In this document: positions 35,653-43,924 of the stretch, piece after piece
Layout of the letters: every line of letters starts with the position of its first letter
Position numbering within the stretch: the stretch's first letter is position 1
DNA from: Deltaproteobacteria bacterium
Lineage (GTDB): Bacteria; Desulfobacterota; Desulfomonilia; UBA1062
NCBI GenBank assembly: GCA_029552245.1
Contig: JAKPDW010000004.1
Coordinates: 1-64,000, forward strand
Length of the DNA: 64,000 nt
Direction of reading: 5' to 3'
Made by a program: the position numbers and the translations under genes
The notes under the pieces: model-generated
What the model was told of the DNA's origin: nothing
Database searches by the model: none
Seen by the model: only the letters and a program-made list of their open reading frames with translations

Positions 35653-36636
35653 TTGGACCTGGACGCCGGAAGGCTCGTGGAGGACCTGATGCTGGGGGAT
35701 GCGAGGGCGCTCGCCCGCGCGATCTCGATCGTCGAGGACAGGGGGAAGCTCTGGAAGGAGATCATGCGCCGGGTCTATCCCCACACGGGCAGGGCCTGCG
35801 TGGTGGGGGTCACGGGGACACCCGGGGCGGGCAAGAGCACGCTGGTCGGGCACGTCGGCAGGTCGCTGCTCGAGAGGGGCCATGCCCTGGGGATCGTGGC
35901 GGTCGACCCGTCCAGCCCCTACACGGGAGGCGCGCTGCTCGGCGACCGGCTCAGGATGCGAGACATCAGCTCGCACGAGGGTGTGTTCATCAGGTCCATG
36001 GCGACCAGAGGCGCGCTCGGGGGACTCTGCCCCGCGGCCAGGGACGTGTGCAGGCTGATGGAGGCCAACGGCAGAGACGTCGTCATCATCGAGACGGTCG
36101 GTGTCGGGCAGGACGAGATCGAGGTCGTGAGCGCGTCGGACTGGGTGGTGCTCGTCACCTTCCCCGGGCAGGGGGACGCGATACAGGCGATCAAGGCCGG
36201 CGTCATGGAGATCGCGGATATCTTCGTGGTGAACAAGGCGGATCGAGAAGGAGCCGGTGAGATGGCCTCCGCCATCGAGGCGATGCTCGACCTCGCGACA
36301 GGCCCGGGGCAGGAGAGACCCCCCGTGTTCATGACGTCGTGCCTCAGCGGGGAAGGGGTCTCGGCCCTCTCCGACCACGTGGAGGACCTGGTGTCGAGAC
36401 GCAAGGACGAGCCTGCGAGAGACAGGAGGAGGGTGGCCGTGGAGCTCATGGACCTTCTCGACACCCACGTCAGGGGGATCCTGCGGGAAAGACTCGGCCG
36501 CGACGGCATCTATGAGAGGGCAGTGGACGCGGTCATGGAAGGGAGGGCGGACCCGTACGAGGCCGCGTGGTCCCTTGCCGAGAGCCTGGGGTTCGTGGGC
36601 GGGCCCTTGGATGCGGATTGGGGGGGGAGACCATGA
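35653..36636 (+). CDS. meaB: MeaB/ArgK-type GTPase chaperone of the B12 mutase
   Basis: A 327-residue G3E-family GTPase that protects and reloads B12-dependent mutases. Walker A is GTPGAGKST; AVDPSSPYTGGALLGDRLRM, TVGVGQDEIEV and VVNKADREG (NKxD) are the family motifs. The start is TTG at 35653 with AGGGGGGGTA upstream. It follows the large subunit by 13 bases and its stop overlaps the next start, so it is dedicated to this mutase. Confidence 0.92.
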   Translation: MDLDAGRLVEDLMLGDARALARAISIVEDRGKLWKEIMRRVYPHTGRACVVGVTGTPGAGKSTLVGHVGRSLLERGHALGIVAVDPSSPYTGGALLGDRLRMRDISSHEGVFIRSMATRGALGGLCPAARDVCRLMEANGRDVVIIETVGVGQDEIEVVSASDWVVLVTFPGQGDAIQAIKAGVMEIADIFVVNKADREGAGEMASAIEAMLDLATGPGQERPPVFMTSCLSGEGVSALSDHVEDLVSRRKDEPARDRRRVAVELMDLLDTHVRGILRERLGRDGIYERAVDAVMEGRADPYEAAWSLAESLGFVGGPLDADWGGRP

Positions 36637-37973
36637 CCGGTGGACAGAAGGGATTCACCAGGCGTCTCGCGGCGTTCGTCGCGCAGACGGACAGCGGGTC
36701 CATCCCGAAGGATGCCTACGATCACGCGAAGGTCGCGTTCTTGGACTGGCTGGGGGTCACGCTCGCCGGGAAGGACGACCCCCTCGTCGGCAAGCTCGTC
36801 GAGCTCGCACGACTCGTCGGCGGTCAACCCCAGGCCACACTCGTCGGCCTTGGAATGAAAACGGACGTGGCCCACGCCGCCCTCGTCAACGGCAGCGCGT
36901 CCCACGCCCTGGACTACGACGACACCCTCGTCTCTTTCCTCGGCCACCCATCCGTGACCCTCTTCCCTGCGCTGCTCGCCCTTTCCGAATGGAAGGGGTC
37001 GGGCGGGAGGGATTTCCTGGCCTCCTACATCATCGGTCTCCAGGCGGGGGGGACGGTGGGCGCGTGCGCGAGCCTCGACCACTACCTCGCCGGGTGGCAC
37101 GCCACCTCCACGCTCGGGCACATCGCCTCAGCGGCGGCCTGCGCGAAACTCCTCGGGCTCGACGAGGAGAGGACGTGCTGGGCGATCGGGATCGGCGCGA
37201 CCCAGTCGTGCGGACTCAAGCGCGTCTTCGGGACCATGTGCAAGCCTTTCCATGCCGGGAGGGCCTCCCAGGCGGGTCTCACCGCGGCACTCCTGGCTGG
37301 GATGGGGTTCACGTGCGCGGATGACACCATCGAAGGCCCGCAGGGATTCTTCGATGCGCTCAAGGGAAAGGTCAACGAGGAGATCGTCGGCATGCTGGGG
37401 CTCGGGTGGGACGTGGTCAACCTGTCCCAGAAGTACCACGCTTCCTGTCACGCCACCCACTCCCCGATGGAGGCCGCGCTCGAAGCGGTCGGGACGAATT
37501 CCATCGACATCGACGACATCGAGTCCATAACCGTGCACTCCTCGGAACTCGCCCTGCAGGCTGCGGCCAAGCAGGACCCGGAAACCGGCCTGGAGGGAAA
37601 GTTCAGCATCTCCTATTGCGTGGCGAACGCCCTCCTGAGAGGCGAGACGGGAATGCAGGCGTTTTCGGACGAGAAGGTGCGAGACGGGCACGTGAGACAA
37701 CTCATGAAACGCATCCAGGTGATCCATGACCCACAGATCAAGGCGCTGGAGTCCATTGTCGAGGTCCGCACGAAGGACGGCAAGGTGAAGACCGCCTTCT
37801 CGGACATCCTCCAGCAGATACCGCCTCTCGAGACGAAGCGCACAAGGGTGAGGAGCAAGTTCTTGGACTTGGCCGTTCCCGCGGTGGGTAGGGACAGGGC
37901 CGAGACGATCCTCGAGCGGTCGGAACACCTGGAAGACGAGAGCATGACAACGTTCGCGCAGGGGCTGGCATGA
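36633..37973 (+). CDS. MmgE/PrpD-family protein
   Basis: A 446-residue member of the family that includes 2-methylcitrate dehydratase and cis-aconitate decarboxylase. AFLDWLGVTLAG near the N-terminus, ALVNGSASHALDYDD and the HATSTLGHIASAAACAKLLGLD segment are typical, as is MCKPFHAGRASQAGLTAALLA. The ATG overlaps the meaB stop (ATGA). Its role in this operon is not known from the families usually linked to fumarate addition. A dehydration, isomerisation or decarboxylation of a di- or tricarboxylate, perhaps feeding the fumarate pool, is possible. Confidence 0.85.
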   Translation: MTGGQKGFTRRLAAFVAQTDSGSIPKDAYDHAKVAFLDWLGVTLAGKDDPLVGKLVELARLVGGQPQATLVGLGMKTDVAHAALVNGSASHALDYDDTLVSFLGHPSVTLFPALLALSEWKGSGGRDFLASYIIGLQAGGTVGACASLDHYLAGWHATSTLGHIASAAACAKLLGLDEERTCWAIGIGATQSCGLKRVFGTMCKPFHAGRASQAGLTAALLAGMGFTCADDTIEGPQGFFDALKGKVNEEIVGMLGLGWDVVNLSQKYHASCHATHSPMEAALEAVGTNSIDIDDIESITVHSSELALQAAAKQDPETGLEGKFSISYCVANALLRGETGMQAFSDEKVRDGHVRQLMKRIQVIHDPQIKALESIVEVRTKDGKVKTAFSDILQQIPPLETKRTRVRSKFLDLAVPAVGRDRAETILERSEHLEDESMTTFAQGLA

Positions 37974-38042
37974 GGCGGTCGCCTTCCAGACGACAGGGAA
38001 GAGGTCGAGGGGGAGATGCCCCGGGAACCGGGAGATCTTGCC

Positions 38043-39020
38043 ATGGCAGGTAGGGTGCTCGTGACGGACATCGCGAGGTTCGCGGTCAACGACGGGCCGG
38101 GGTTCAGGACGAACGTGTTCCTGAAGGGTTGCCCCCTTGCGTGCGCATGGTGCCACAACCCCGAGACCATCGCACCCCAACCGGAGATCTACTGGAAGAG
38201 GAGATTGTGCGCCCAGTGCGGCCGGTGCATGGATGCGTGCCCCGAGGGTGCCGTCTTCCCGCCCGTGGACCCCCTGGAGGCCATGTCCGAGGGCTCCAGG
38301 TACCACAAGATCGACAGGTCCCGGTGCACGGGGTGCATGGCATGCGTCCAGGCGTGCCCGTACGGCGCGCTCGAGATCGTGGGGCGTCCCATGTCCGTAC
38401 GCGAGATCCTGGACGAGGTCGAGCGCGACCGGGCTTTCTACATGAACTCGAACGGGGGTATGACCCTGAGCGGGGGCGAGCCCACCATGCACCCCGAGTT
38501 CTGCATCGAGCTCCTCGAGGAGGCGGCCTCGCGCTCGATACATACCTGCCTCGACACGAACGGCTTCTGCGCCCCCGATCTCTTCGAATCCATCGTGAAG
38601 AGAGCGGGTATCGTTTTGTTCGACCTCAAGCACCTCGATCAGGCCCCCCTCGAGAAACTCACGGGCGCAGACAGCAGGCTCATCCTGGGCAACCTCGAGC
38701 GCATCGCCGCACGCAAGACCGAGATCTGGGTGAGGATACCGGTGATCCCCGGGTTCAACGACGACCTGGAGTTTCACCAGAGGGCTTCCGCCTACCTCTC
38801 GAGGCTGGGGGAATCGATACGGCGGGTCGATCTCCTCCCGTTCCACAACTGGTGCCAGGACAAGTACTCCTGGCTCGGCATCGACTGGGTCTACAGGGAC
38901 ACCGAGGCCCTGGAACCGTCGTTCCTCGAGGTGCACGCGGAATGGTACCGGAGGCGCGGACTGAAGGTCACCATCGGGGGCTCGGGGTTCGAGGCCGCTC
39001 AGGAGGGGCAGGCTGCATGA
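38043..39020 (+). CDS. assD: Glycyl radical enzyme activating enzyme (radical SAM)
   Basis: A 325-residue activase that uses SAM to place the radical on the glycine of the partner enzyme. The N-terminus has the radical SAM motif KGCPLACAWCHNPE (CxxxCxxC). Two ferredoxin-type clusters follow, CAQCGRCMDACP and CTGCMACVQACP, as in the BssD class. Then come MTLSGGEPTMHPEF, the SAM-binding GGE motif, and FHNWCQDKY. The start at 38043 has GGGAGA 7 bases upstream and is preferred over an in-frame ATG at 38016. The order activase, small subunit, large subunit matches bssDCA. Confidence 0.9.
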   Translation: MAGRVLVTDIARFAVNDGPGFRTNVFLKGCPLACAWCHNPETIAPQPEIYWKRRLCAQCGRCMDACPEGAVFPPVDPLEAMSEGSRYHKIDRSRCTGCMACVQACPYGALEIVGRPMSVREILDEVERDRAFYMNSNGGMTLSGGEPTMHPEFCIELLEEAASRSIHTCLDTNGFCAPDLFESIVKRAGIVLFDLKHLDQAPLEKLTGADSRLILGNLERIAARKTEIWVRIPVIPGFNDDLEFHQRASAYLSRLGESIRRVDLLPFHNWCQDKYSWLGIDWVYRDTEALEPSFLEVHAEWYRRRGLKVTIGGSGFEAAQEGQAA

Positions 39021-39094
39021 GGTGCGAGGGGGTCTACGGGGTTATGCCAAGAGAAGATCGAGCGTCAAGCGCGCAGGAAAGGGGGTGAGTGAGC

Positions 39095-39259
39095 ATGCCG
39101 ACGTGCAAGGAGTGCAAGAAGTTCTTCCCACTGGAAGAGGACCCGAAGAAGGGCGATTGCGTGCAGAGGGTCGTCGATCCCAGGCAGGCCTTCTACCAGG
39201 CCAAGCCCGTGGAAGCGGACAGGAACGCCGCCTCGTGCCCTTCTTTCGAGAAGAGGTGA
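39095..39259 (+). CDS. assC: Small Cys-rich gamma-type subunit of the X-succinate synthase (BssC/AssC-like)
   Basis: Only 54 residues: MPTCKECKKFFPLEEDPKKG then DC, and a C-terminal SCPSFEKR. The four Cys (CxxC plus two single) fit the small HiPIP-like Fe-S subunit of benzylsuccinate synthase (about 57 residues in BssC). It lies directly between the activase and the large subunit, the same place as bssC. A GTG six bases upstream is another possible start. Confidence 0.8.
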   Translation: MPTCKECKKFFPLEEDPKKGDCVQRVVDPRQAFYQAKPVEADRNAASCPSFEKR

Positions 39260-39311
39260 CGTGCGGGCTGAAAGACGGGGGCAAGGGACAAGGAGACAAG
39301 GAGAACGAACC

Positions 39312-41813
39312 ATGGCGGTGACAGCTGAATCGTTAAAGGAACTCGAAAAGAAACAGGCATGGTGGTGGATCGCTGAAAAGAAGCGTTCCAGGAGGCTCGA
39401 CTATCTCAGGAAGGCCGTGTGGAAGAAGGGGGCGATCGGCGGGTTGTACCCGGCGGGGCTGATCGTCGACCTCGAGCGGCCCGTGCTGCAGACCGAAAAG
39501 GCGAGGGAACTCGAGTCGTCTGCGGACCCCTACGTCATCAAGTTCGCGAAGATCCTCGCTCACGTCCTCGACAACAAGACCATCTTCATCACCGACCACT
39601 CCCAGCTCGTGGGGTACCTGGGCAGCACGCCGAACACGATCACCTGGGACCCGAGCCTTGCTTCCATCTTGAATCACGAGGTCATCAACGATCCGCAGTG
39701 CCTGCCGGAACCGCTTGACGACAGTCTGAGGACGATCAAGGACATCGTGAACTACTGGGCCGGGAAGTCGGACCTGGACAAGATCCTGCCGTACATGGAC
39801 CTGGACGACTCCATGAAGATACTCTCGGGTGCCATAGGGTGGGGGGTGCCGCTCGCCAGGGGTGGATACTCGGGGAAGGACTACGAGTACATCATGACGG
39901 GCAAGCGGGCCTTCGAGGACATCATCGCCGAGCTCGATCGCAGGATAGACGACGCCTATGCCAAGGCCCACGAGCCCAGCGCGTCCAAGGAGATCAGCAA
40001 CCTCTACGACAAGATCAACAACTGGGAGGCCATGAAGATCACCCTCGAGGCCGGCATCAGGTACGCCAAGCGTTACGCACGGCTCGCCCGCATCATAGCC
40101 GAGAACTTCGAGACCGACCCGGCGAGAAGGGAGGAGCTCCTGAAGATCGCGCGCACCTGCGAACACGTCCCGGCCAAGCCGCCCAGGGACCTCCAGGAAT
40201 CTCTCCAGTACGACCTCTTCATCCAGCTCTTCAGCAGGAACGAGGCGATCGAGGGGGCCTGGCCCGCGAGGCCCGACTACTACCACGGCCCGTACTACGA
40301 GAAGGACGTGAACGTGGACAGGGTCCTCACCGAGGAGGAGGCGCTCGACCTCGTCGGGGAGTTCCTCATCCGCGCCTACGAGGTATCCCAGTACAAGCCG
40401 AAATGGTCGCGGGAAGGGCTCCAGGGGATCGAGGGCACATGGGTGTGGACGCTGGGCGGCGTGAAGCCGGACGGGAGCGACGCGTGCAACGGCATGACCA
40501 TTGCGCTCCTCAAGGCCGCGCGTCTCGTCAGGGTCTCGAACCCGACGTTCGCCTTCAGATGGCACCCGAAGGTGAGCGACGAGGTCATGAGAGAGTGCTT
40601 CGAGTGCATCAGGCAGGGTCTCGGCTACCCCTCGATGCGCAACGACCCCGTTCTCGTCGCCAACGCCATGCACTGGCACGGCCACCCCATCGAGGAGGCG
40701 AGGACCTGGGTGCACCAGGCGTGCATGTCCCCTGCGCCCACCACGAAACACGGGTTCCAGCCCATGCGCATGGCCAACGCGACGGCGAACACCGCGAAGA
40801 TCATCGAGTACGTGTTCACCAGCGGGTATGACAACATCGTGAACATGCAGATCGGCGCCGAGACGCCGCCCGTGGAGACCTTCAAGAGCTACGAGGAGTT
40901 CTTCCAGGCATGGGTCACCCAGATGAAGCACGTCTTCAGCCTGGTCGTCCGCCCGGTGAACAGGGGGCGCATGCTCGCTCCGACGCTCACACCGAGGCCG
41001 TTCTTGTCCGCCGTGTCCGAAAGGTCGGTGGAGAGCGGGCTCGACGTGAACGACCCGTCGATCAGCAGGGGCAATGCATGGATCACGGCCTTCACGTGGG
41101 TCGAGAACATAGACAGCCTGGCCGCGGTGAAGAAGCTCGTGTTCGACGAGAAGAAGTACACCTTGGCCGAGCTGAAGGAGGCCCTCGCGAACAACTGGGA
41201 GGGAAGGGAGGAGATGAGGCTCGATTTCGTCAGGAACGCGCCCAAGTGGGGCAACGACGACGATTACGTCGACAGCATCATGCTCGATTGCCTGCGCGAG
41301 GCGGCGAAGTTCTCCAGGGAGCTCAAGTGCCCGAGCGGAAACTCGTGGCCCATCCTGCCCGAGAACGTCAGCGGGAACATCCACTACGCGAACGTGGTGG
41401 GGGCGCTGCCCAATGGACGGAGGCTGGGCGACGCCCTGTACGACGGCGGGATATCCCCCGGGCCGGGACTCGACAAGAAGGGGCCGACCGCCGTGTTGAA
41501 CTCGTGCGCCAAGATCGATCACATCACGCACGGCAGGGCCTTCCTCCTGAACCAGAGACTGTCCCCGACACAAATGGCGGGCGAGAAAGGGTACCAGCTC
41601 TGTAAGGCGTACATGAAGACATGGGCCGATCTCGGCATCGACCACGTGCAGTTCAACTGCGTGTCGGACGAGACCCTCAGGGCCGCCCAGCGCGACCCGG
41701 AGAAATACCCGGAGCTGATCGTCAGGGTCGCGGGTTACAGTGCGCACTTCGTCGATATCAGCCGCAAGACACAGGACAACATCATCCAGAGGACGGTCCA
41801 GGGACTGGCATGA
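39312..41813 (+). CDS. assA: Glycyl radical X-succinate synthase, catalytic alpha subunit (alkylsuccinate/benzylsuccinate synthase family)
   Basis: An 833-residue glycyl radical enzyme that adds a hydrocarbon to fumarate. The active-site Cys471 lies in WVHQACMSPAPTTKHG, and the radical Gly808 in RVAGYSAHFVDISRKTQDNI, 25 residues from the end. AFTWVENIDSLAAVKKLVFD, AKWGNDDDYVDS-like and HYANVVGALPNGRR segments match the BssA/AssA branch as I remember it rather than pyruvate formate-lyase. RBS AGGAGA supports the ATG at 39312. With a B12 mutase and an AMP ligase in the cluster and no benzylsuccinyl-CoA transferase, an alkane substrate is more likely than toluene. The substrate is unproven. Confidence 0.88.
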   Translation: MAVTAESLKELEKKQAWWWIAEKKRSRRLDYLRKAVWKKGAIGGLYPAGLIVDLERPVLQTEKARELESSADPYVIKFAKILAHVLDNKTIFITDHSQLVGYLGSTPNTITWDPSLASILNHEVINDPQCLPEPLDDSLRTIKDIVNYWAGKSDLDKILPYMDLDDSMKILSGAIGWGVPLARGGYSGKDYEYIMTGKRAFEDIIAELDRRIDDAYAKAHEPSASKEISNLYDKINNWEAMKITLEAGIRYAKRYARLARIIAENFETDPARREELLKIARTCEHVPAKPPRDLQESLQYDLFIQLFSRNEAIEGAWPARPDYYHGPYYEKDVNVDRVLTEEEALDLVGEFLIRAYEVSQYKPKWSREGLQGIEGTWVWTLGGVKPDGSDACNGMTIALLKAARLVRVSNPTFAFRWHPKVSDEVMRECFECIRQGLGYPSMRNDPVLVANAMHWHGHPIEEARTWVHQACMSPAPTTKHGFQPMRMANATANTAKIIEYVFTSGYDNIVNMQIGAETPPVETFKSYEEFFQAWVTQMKHVFSLVVRPVNRGRMLAPTLTPRPFLSAVSERSVESGLDVNDPSISRGNAWITAFTWVENIDSLAAVKKLVFDEKKYTLAELKEALANNWEGREEMRLDFVRNAPKWGNDDDYVDSIMLDCLREAAKFSRELKCPSGNSWPILPENVSGNIHYANVVGALPNGRRLGDALYDGGISPGPGLDKKGPTAVLNSCAKIDHITHGRAFLLNQRLSPTQMAGEKGYQLCKAYMKTWADLGIDHVQFNCVSDETLRAAQRDPEKYPELIVRVAGYSAHFVDISRKTQDNIIQRTVQGLA

Positions 41814-41897
41814 ACGATCCGGGGGCCAGAGCGCCTGTGGGGATGAAGACCTGTCGGGTGAACGGACAACGACGGGGAAACAAAAGGAGATGGTGTC

Positions 41898-42266
41898 ATG
41901 GCGAGGATGAGCAGGGATGAGTATGCAAAGGCATCGGGTGTGTTCGGGGTCAAGCCGGGGGCGGGTTCGGCGGTGGAGGACCTTGACAAGGTGCCGGAAC
42001 GCCCATGCGGCCTGTGCAAGCATTGTCTCGAGGTGGCATGGTCGAGCGACGGCCGGGGGAGTTGCAATGTCCTGAAGGAGGGGTCGGACATCACCTGCGA
42101 CCCCCCGGTCTTCGTCCTCGAGGGGAAGAACGGGTACATGATGAGGCTGCTGACGGACGCGTCCAGGTGCACGTACTACGAGAGGAACGAGTTCATCGAC
42201 AAGGACGGCTTCGAGTGCAGCGACCCTGTGTTCAGGCGTTTCATACGCCAGCTGAGAGACAAGTGA
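41898..42266 (+). CDS. Cys-rich accessory protein between alpha and beta subunit genes
   Basis: A 122-residue protein. The middle holds RPCGLCKHC, then single Cys in GSCNV, ITCDPP and SRCTYY and a last one near FECSD. The pattern resembles the gamma-type Fe-S subunits but is longer, and the C-terminus is basic. RBS AAAGGAGA supports the start. No such gene stands between bssA and bssB; the (1-methylalkyl)succinate synthase of strain HxN1 has an extra subunit (MasE), and this could be a counterpart. That link is a guess. Confidence 0.6.
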   Translation: MARMSRDEYAKASGVFGVKPGAGSAVEDLDKVPERPCGLCKHCLEVAWSSDGRGSCNVLKEGSDITCDPPVFVLEGKNGYMMRLLTDASRCTYYERNEFIDKDGFECSDPVFRRFIRQLRDK

Positions 42267-42326
42267 CGACGGTCGTTTCGAGGGGAGTGCGAGGGATGGA
42301 CCAAGGAAACTCAAAGGAGAGAACAC

Positions 42327-42560
42327 ATGAAGTGCACTGAATGCGGATACGACGCACCCGTGGCGAAATTTCGGTATTTGTACAACCCCCGCATCGATGC
42401 GCCCATAACCCTGAGGCAGTGCACGCAGTGCCAGGCATGGCTCGTGGTGGACGAGCTCAAGGGGGTTGCCAAGAAGAGCATCGGCCCCGGTGAAGATCCC
42501 TGGGGCAAGTCCGCCGGCATCGAGGGGCTCGCGCAGGACCTCAGGGAAAAGCCCAGGTGA
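42327..42560 (+). CDS. assB: Small beta-type subunit (BssB/AssB-like)
   Basis: A 77-residue protein, the same length as BssB as I recall. It has a rubredoxin-like pair CTECGY and CTQCQAW, with FRYLYNPRIDAPITLRQ between and the conserved end WGKSAGIEGLAQDL. It probably binds an Fe-S cluster or metal and regulates substrate access, as the beta subunit does in benzylsuccinate synthase. RBS AAAGGAGAG is upstream. Confidence 0.8.
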   Translation: MKCTECGYDAPVAKFRYLYNPRIDAPITLRQCTQCQAWLVVDELKGVAKKSIGPGEDPWGKSAGIEGLAQDLREKPR

Positions 42561-42666
42561 TCGGCGGCGTCTCGTGTTCTCGGGCCCTCGTTGGGGGGCC
42601 TGGATCGCGAGGCCCACGGGGGAAGGGGCCCGACACCCGGTCACGAAAAGGATGAGGCTCGGCGAG

Positions 42667-43011
42667 ATGGACATGACCTGTCACAAGTGCGGGTACAAGG
42701 ACAGCTATACGGCCTTTGCCTACCTCTGCAAGAACGGCTGTCCCGCCTGCGGCGAGTCTGACCTGAGGAGGTGCCCCAAGTGCGGCGCCCAGTGCGTGTT
42801 CTCGAGGGCGGAGGCGCTCGAGGGGGAGGAGCGGGAGATGGAGGGTCTCGTGGGCAGGCTCATGGAGATACACGCCGGATCCACCCCTGAAGAGATCCTG
42901 GAAGCAAAGAGGATCATGGCGAGGTTGTCCGACATGAACAACCGGTGGAACCTGTCCCGCCTCAGGGAGTTGCTGATCCTCAAACAGAAGGAGTTCACGT
43001 CCCAACGCTGA
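42667..43011 (+). CDS. Zinc-ribbon-like accessory protein
   Basis: About 114 residues. The first half has three CxxC knuckles (CHKCGY, CPACGE, CPKCGAQC) plus further Cys, and the second half is a charged helix (EGLVGRLMEIHAGSTPEEILEAKRIMARLS). The family was not recognised. Its place between the beta subunit and the MoxR gene suggests a role in assembly or activation of the complex. The start is either 42667 or 42673. Confidence 0.55.
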   Translation: MDMTCHKCGYKDSYTAFAYLCKNGCPACGESDLRRCPKCGAQCVFSRAEALEGEEREMEGLVGRLMEIHAGSTPEEILEAKRIMARLSDMNNRWNLSRLRELLILKQKEFTSQR

Positions 43012-43027
43012 GGGAAAGGGGGAAGGG

Positions 43028-43924
43028 GTGCAGGAGACGAAGGTCGTGACTCAAACCCGCAAGGACACCAGGCGGCTCCCGGGCTCGGACGGGCTCATAC
43101 CGGTACCGGGGCGCGAGGACCATTTCTTCCTCAAGGCCGAGGTGATACGGCTGCTCGAGCGGGTAGAGCTGCTGTCCGAGAGACACCCTGTCAACGTCCT
43201 CGTCGTCGGTCCGCAGGGATGCGGAAAGTCGACGCTCGTGAGGCAGTTCGCAGCCCGGTTCAACAGGCCGCTCGCCGTCTTCCAGGTCGGGATCCTCTCC
43301 GAGGCGGGCCAGCTCTTCGGGGAGCACAGGCTCGAGGAGGGTCGTACCTACTTCAATGAATTCCTCTTTCCCAAGGCGGTCCGCACCCCCCGGTGCGTCA
43401 TCCACCTGGAGGAGATCAACCGGCCGGAACACCCCAAGGCGCTCAACATGCTCTTGAGCCTCCTGGCCGAGGACAGGTCGGTGTGGATAGACGAGATCGG
43501 CCGTGTTGACGTGGCACCCGGCGTCGTTTTCTTCGCCACCATGAACGAGGGTGAGGAGTTCGTCGGGACCGAGATGCTCGACGCGGCGCTCAGGGATCGG
43601 TTCTACATCGTCGCGCTGGACTACCTGCCGCCGGAGGTGGAGACGCAGGTCCTGCGCCTCAAGGCGAACCTCGGCGAGGCGGACGCCCTCACCGTCGTGA
43701 ACGTGGCGAACCGGTTGCGGACGAACCGGAACGACCCGGTGACCGTGTCCACCAGGCACACCCTCATGATCGCCGAGATGGTCGGCTTGGGCGCCTCTGC
43801 CAAGGACGCCTTCGTCAGCGGGCTCCAGGTCGGCCGTGACACGCTCGAGACCGTCCTGCTCTCGGTTCACCTCGAGGGGAGGCTGCCGGGCGGGGAGGAA
43901 AAGGATGAGTACCACGAGTATTGA
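43028..43924 (+). CDS. MoxR-type AAA+ ATPase (BssE-like)
   Basis: A 298-residue AAA+ protein. Walker A is GPQGCGKST, Walker B is CVIHLEEINRPEH, and the sensor segment FFATMNEGEEFVG and DAALRDRF are MoxR features. In the bss operon the gene after bssB, bssE, encodes a similar ATPase. MoxR proteins work with a VWA partner to remodel a target enzyme. The start is GTG at 43028; its end overlaps the VWA gene by 20 bases. Confidence 0.85.
   Translation: MQETKVVTQTRKDTRRLPGSDGLIPVPGREDHFFLKAEVIRLLERVELLSERHPVNVLVVGPQGCGKSTLVRQFAARFNRPLAVFQVGILSEAGQLFGEHRLEEGRTYFNEFLFPKAVRTPRCVIHLEEINRPEHPKALNMLLSLLAEDRSVWIDEIGRVDVAPGVVFFATMNEGEEFVGTEMLDAALRDRFYIVALDYLPPEVETQVLRLKANLGEADALTVVNVANRLRTNRNDPVTVSTRHTLMIAEMVGLGASAKDAFVSGLQVGRDTLETVLLSVHLEGRLPGGEEKDEYHEY

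Noticed and set aside
39312-41813. Pyruvate formate-lyase, glycerol dehydratase or hydroxyphenylacetate decarboxylase
   Set aside because: The cysteine and glycine contexts (HQACMSP; RVAGYSAHF), the BssC/BssB-like small genes and the MoxR gene match the X-succinate synthase group instead.
39333-42674. An open frame of about 1100 codons on the minus strand opposite the synthase genes
   Set aside because: It mirrors GC-rich codon bias of the plus-strand genes, has no family similarity, and is rich in Arg/His/Val/Pro typical of shadow frames.
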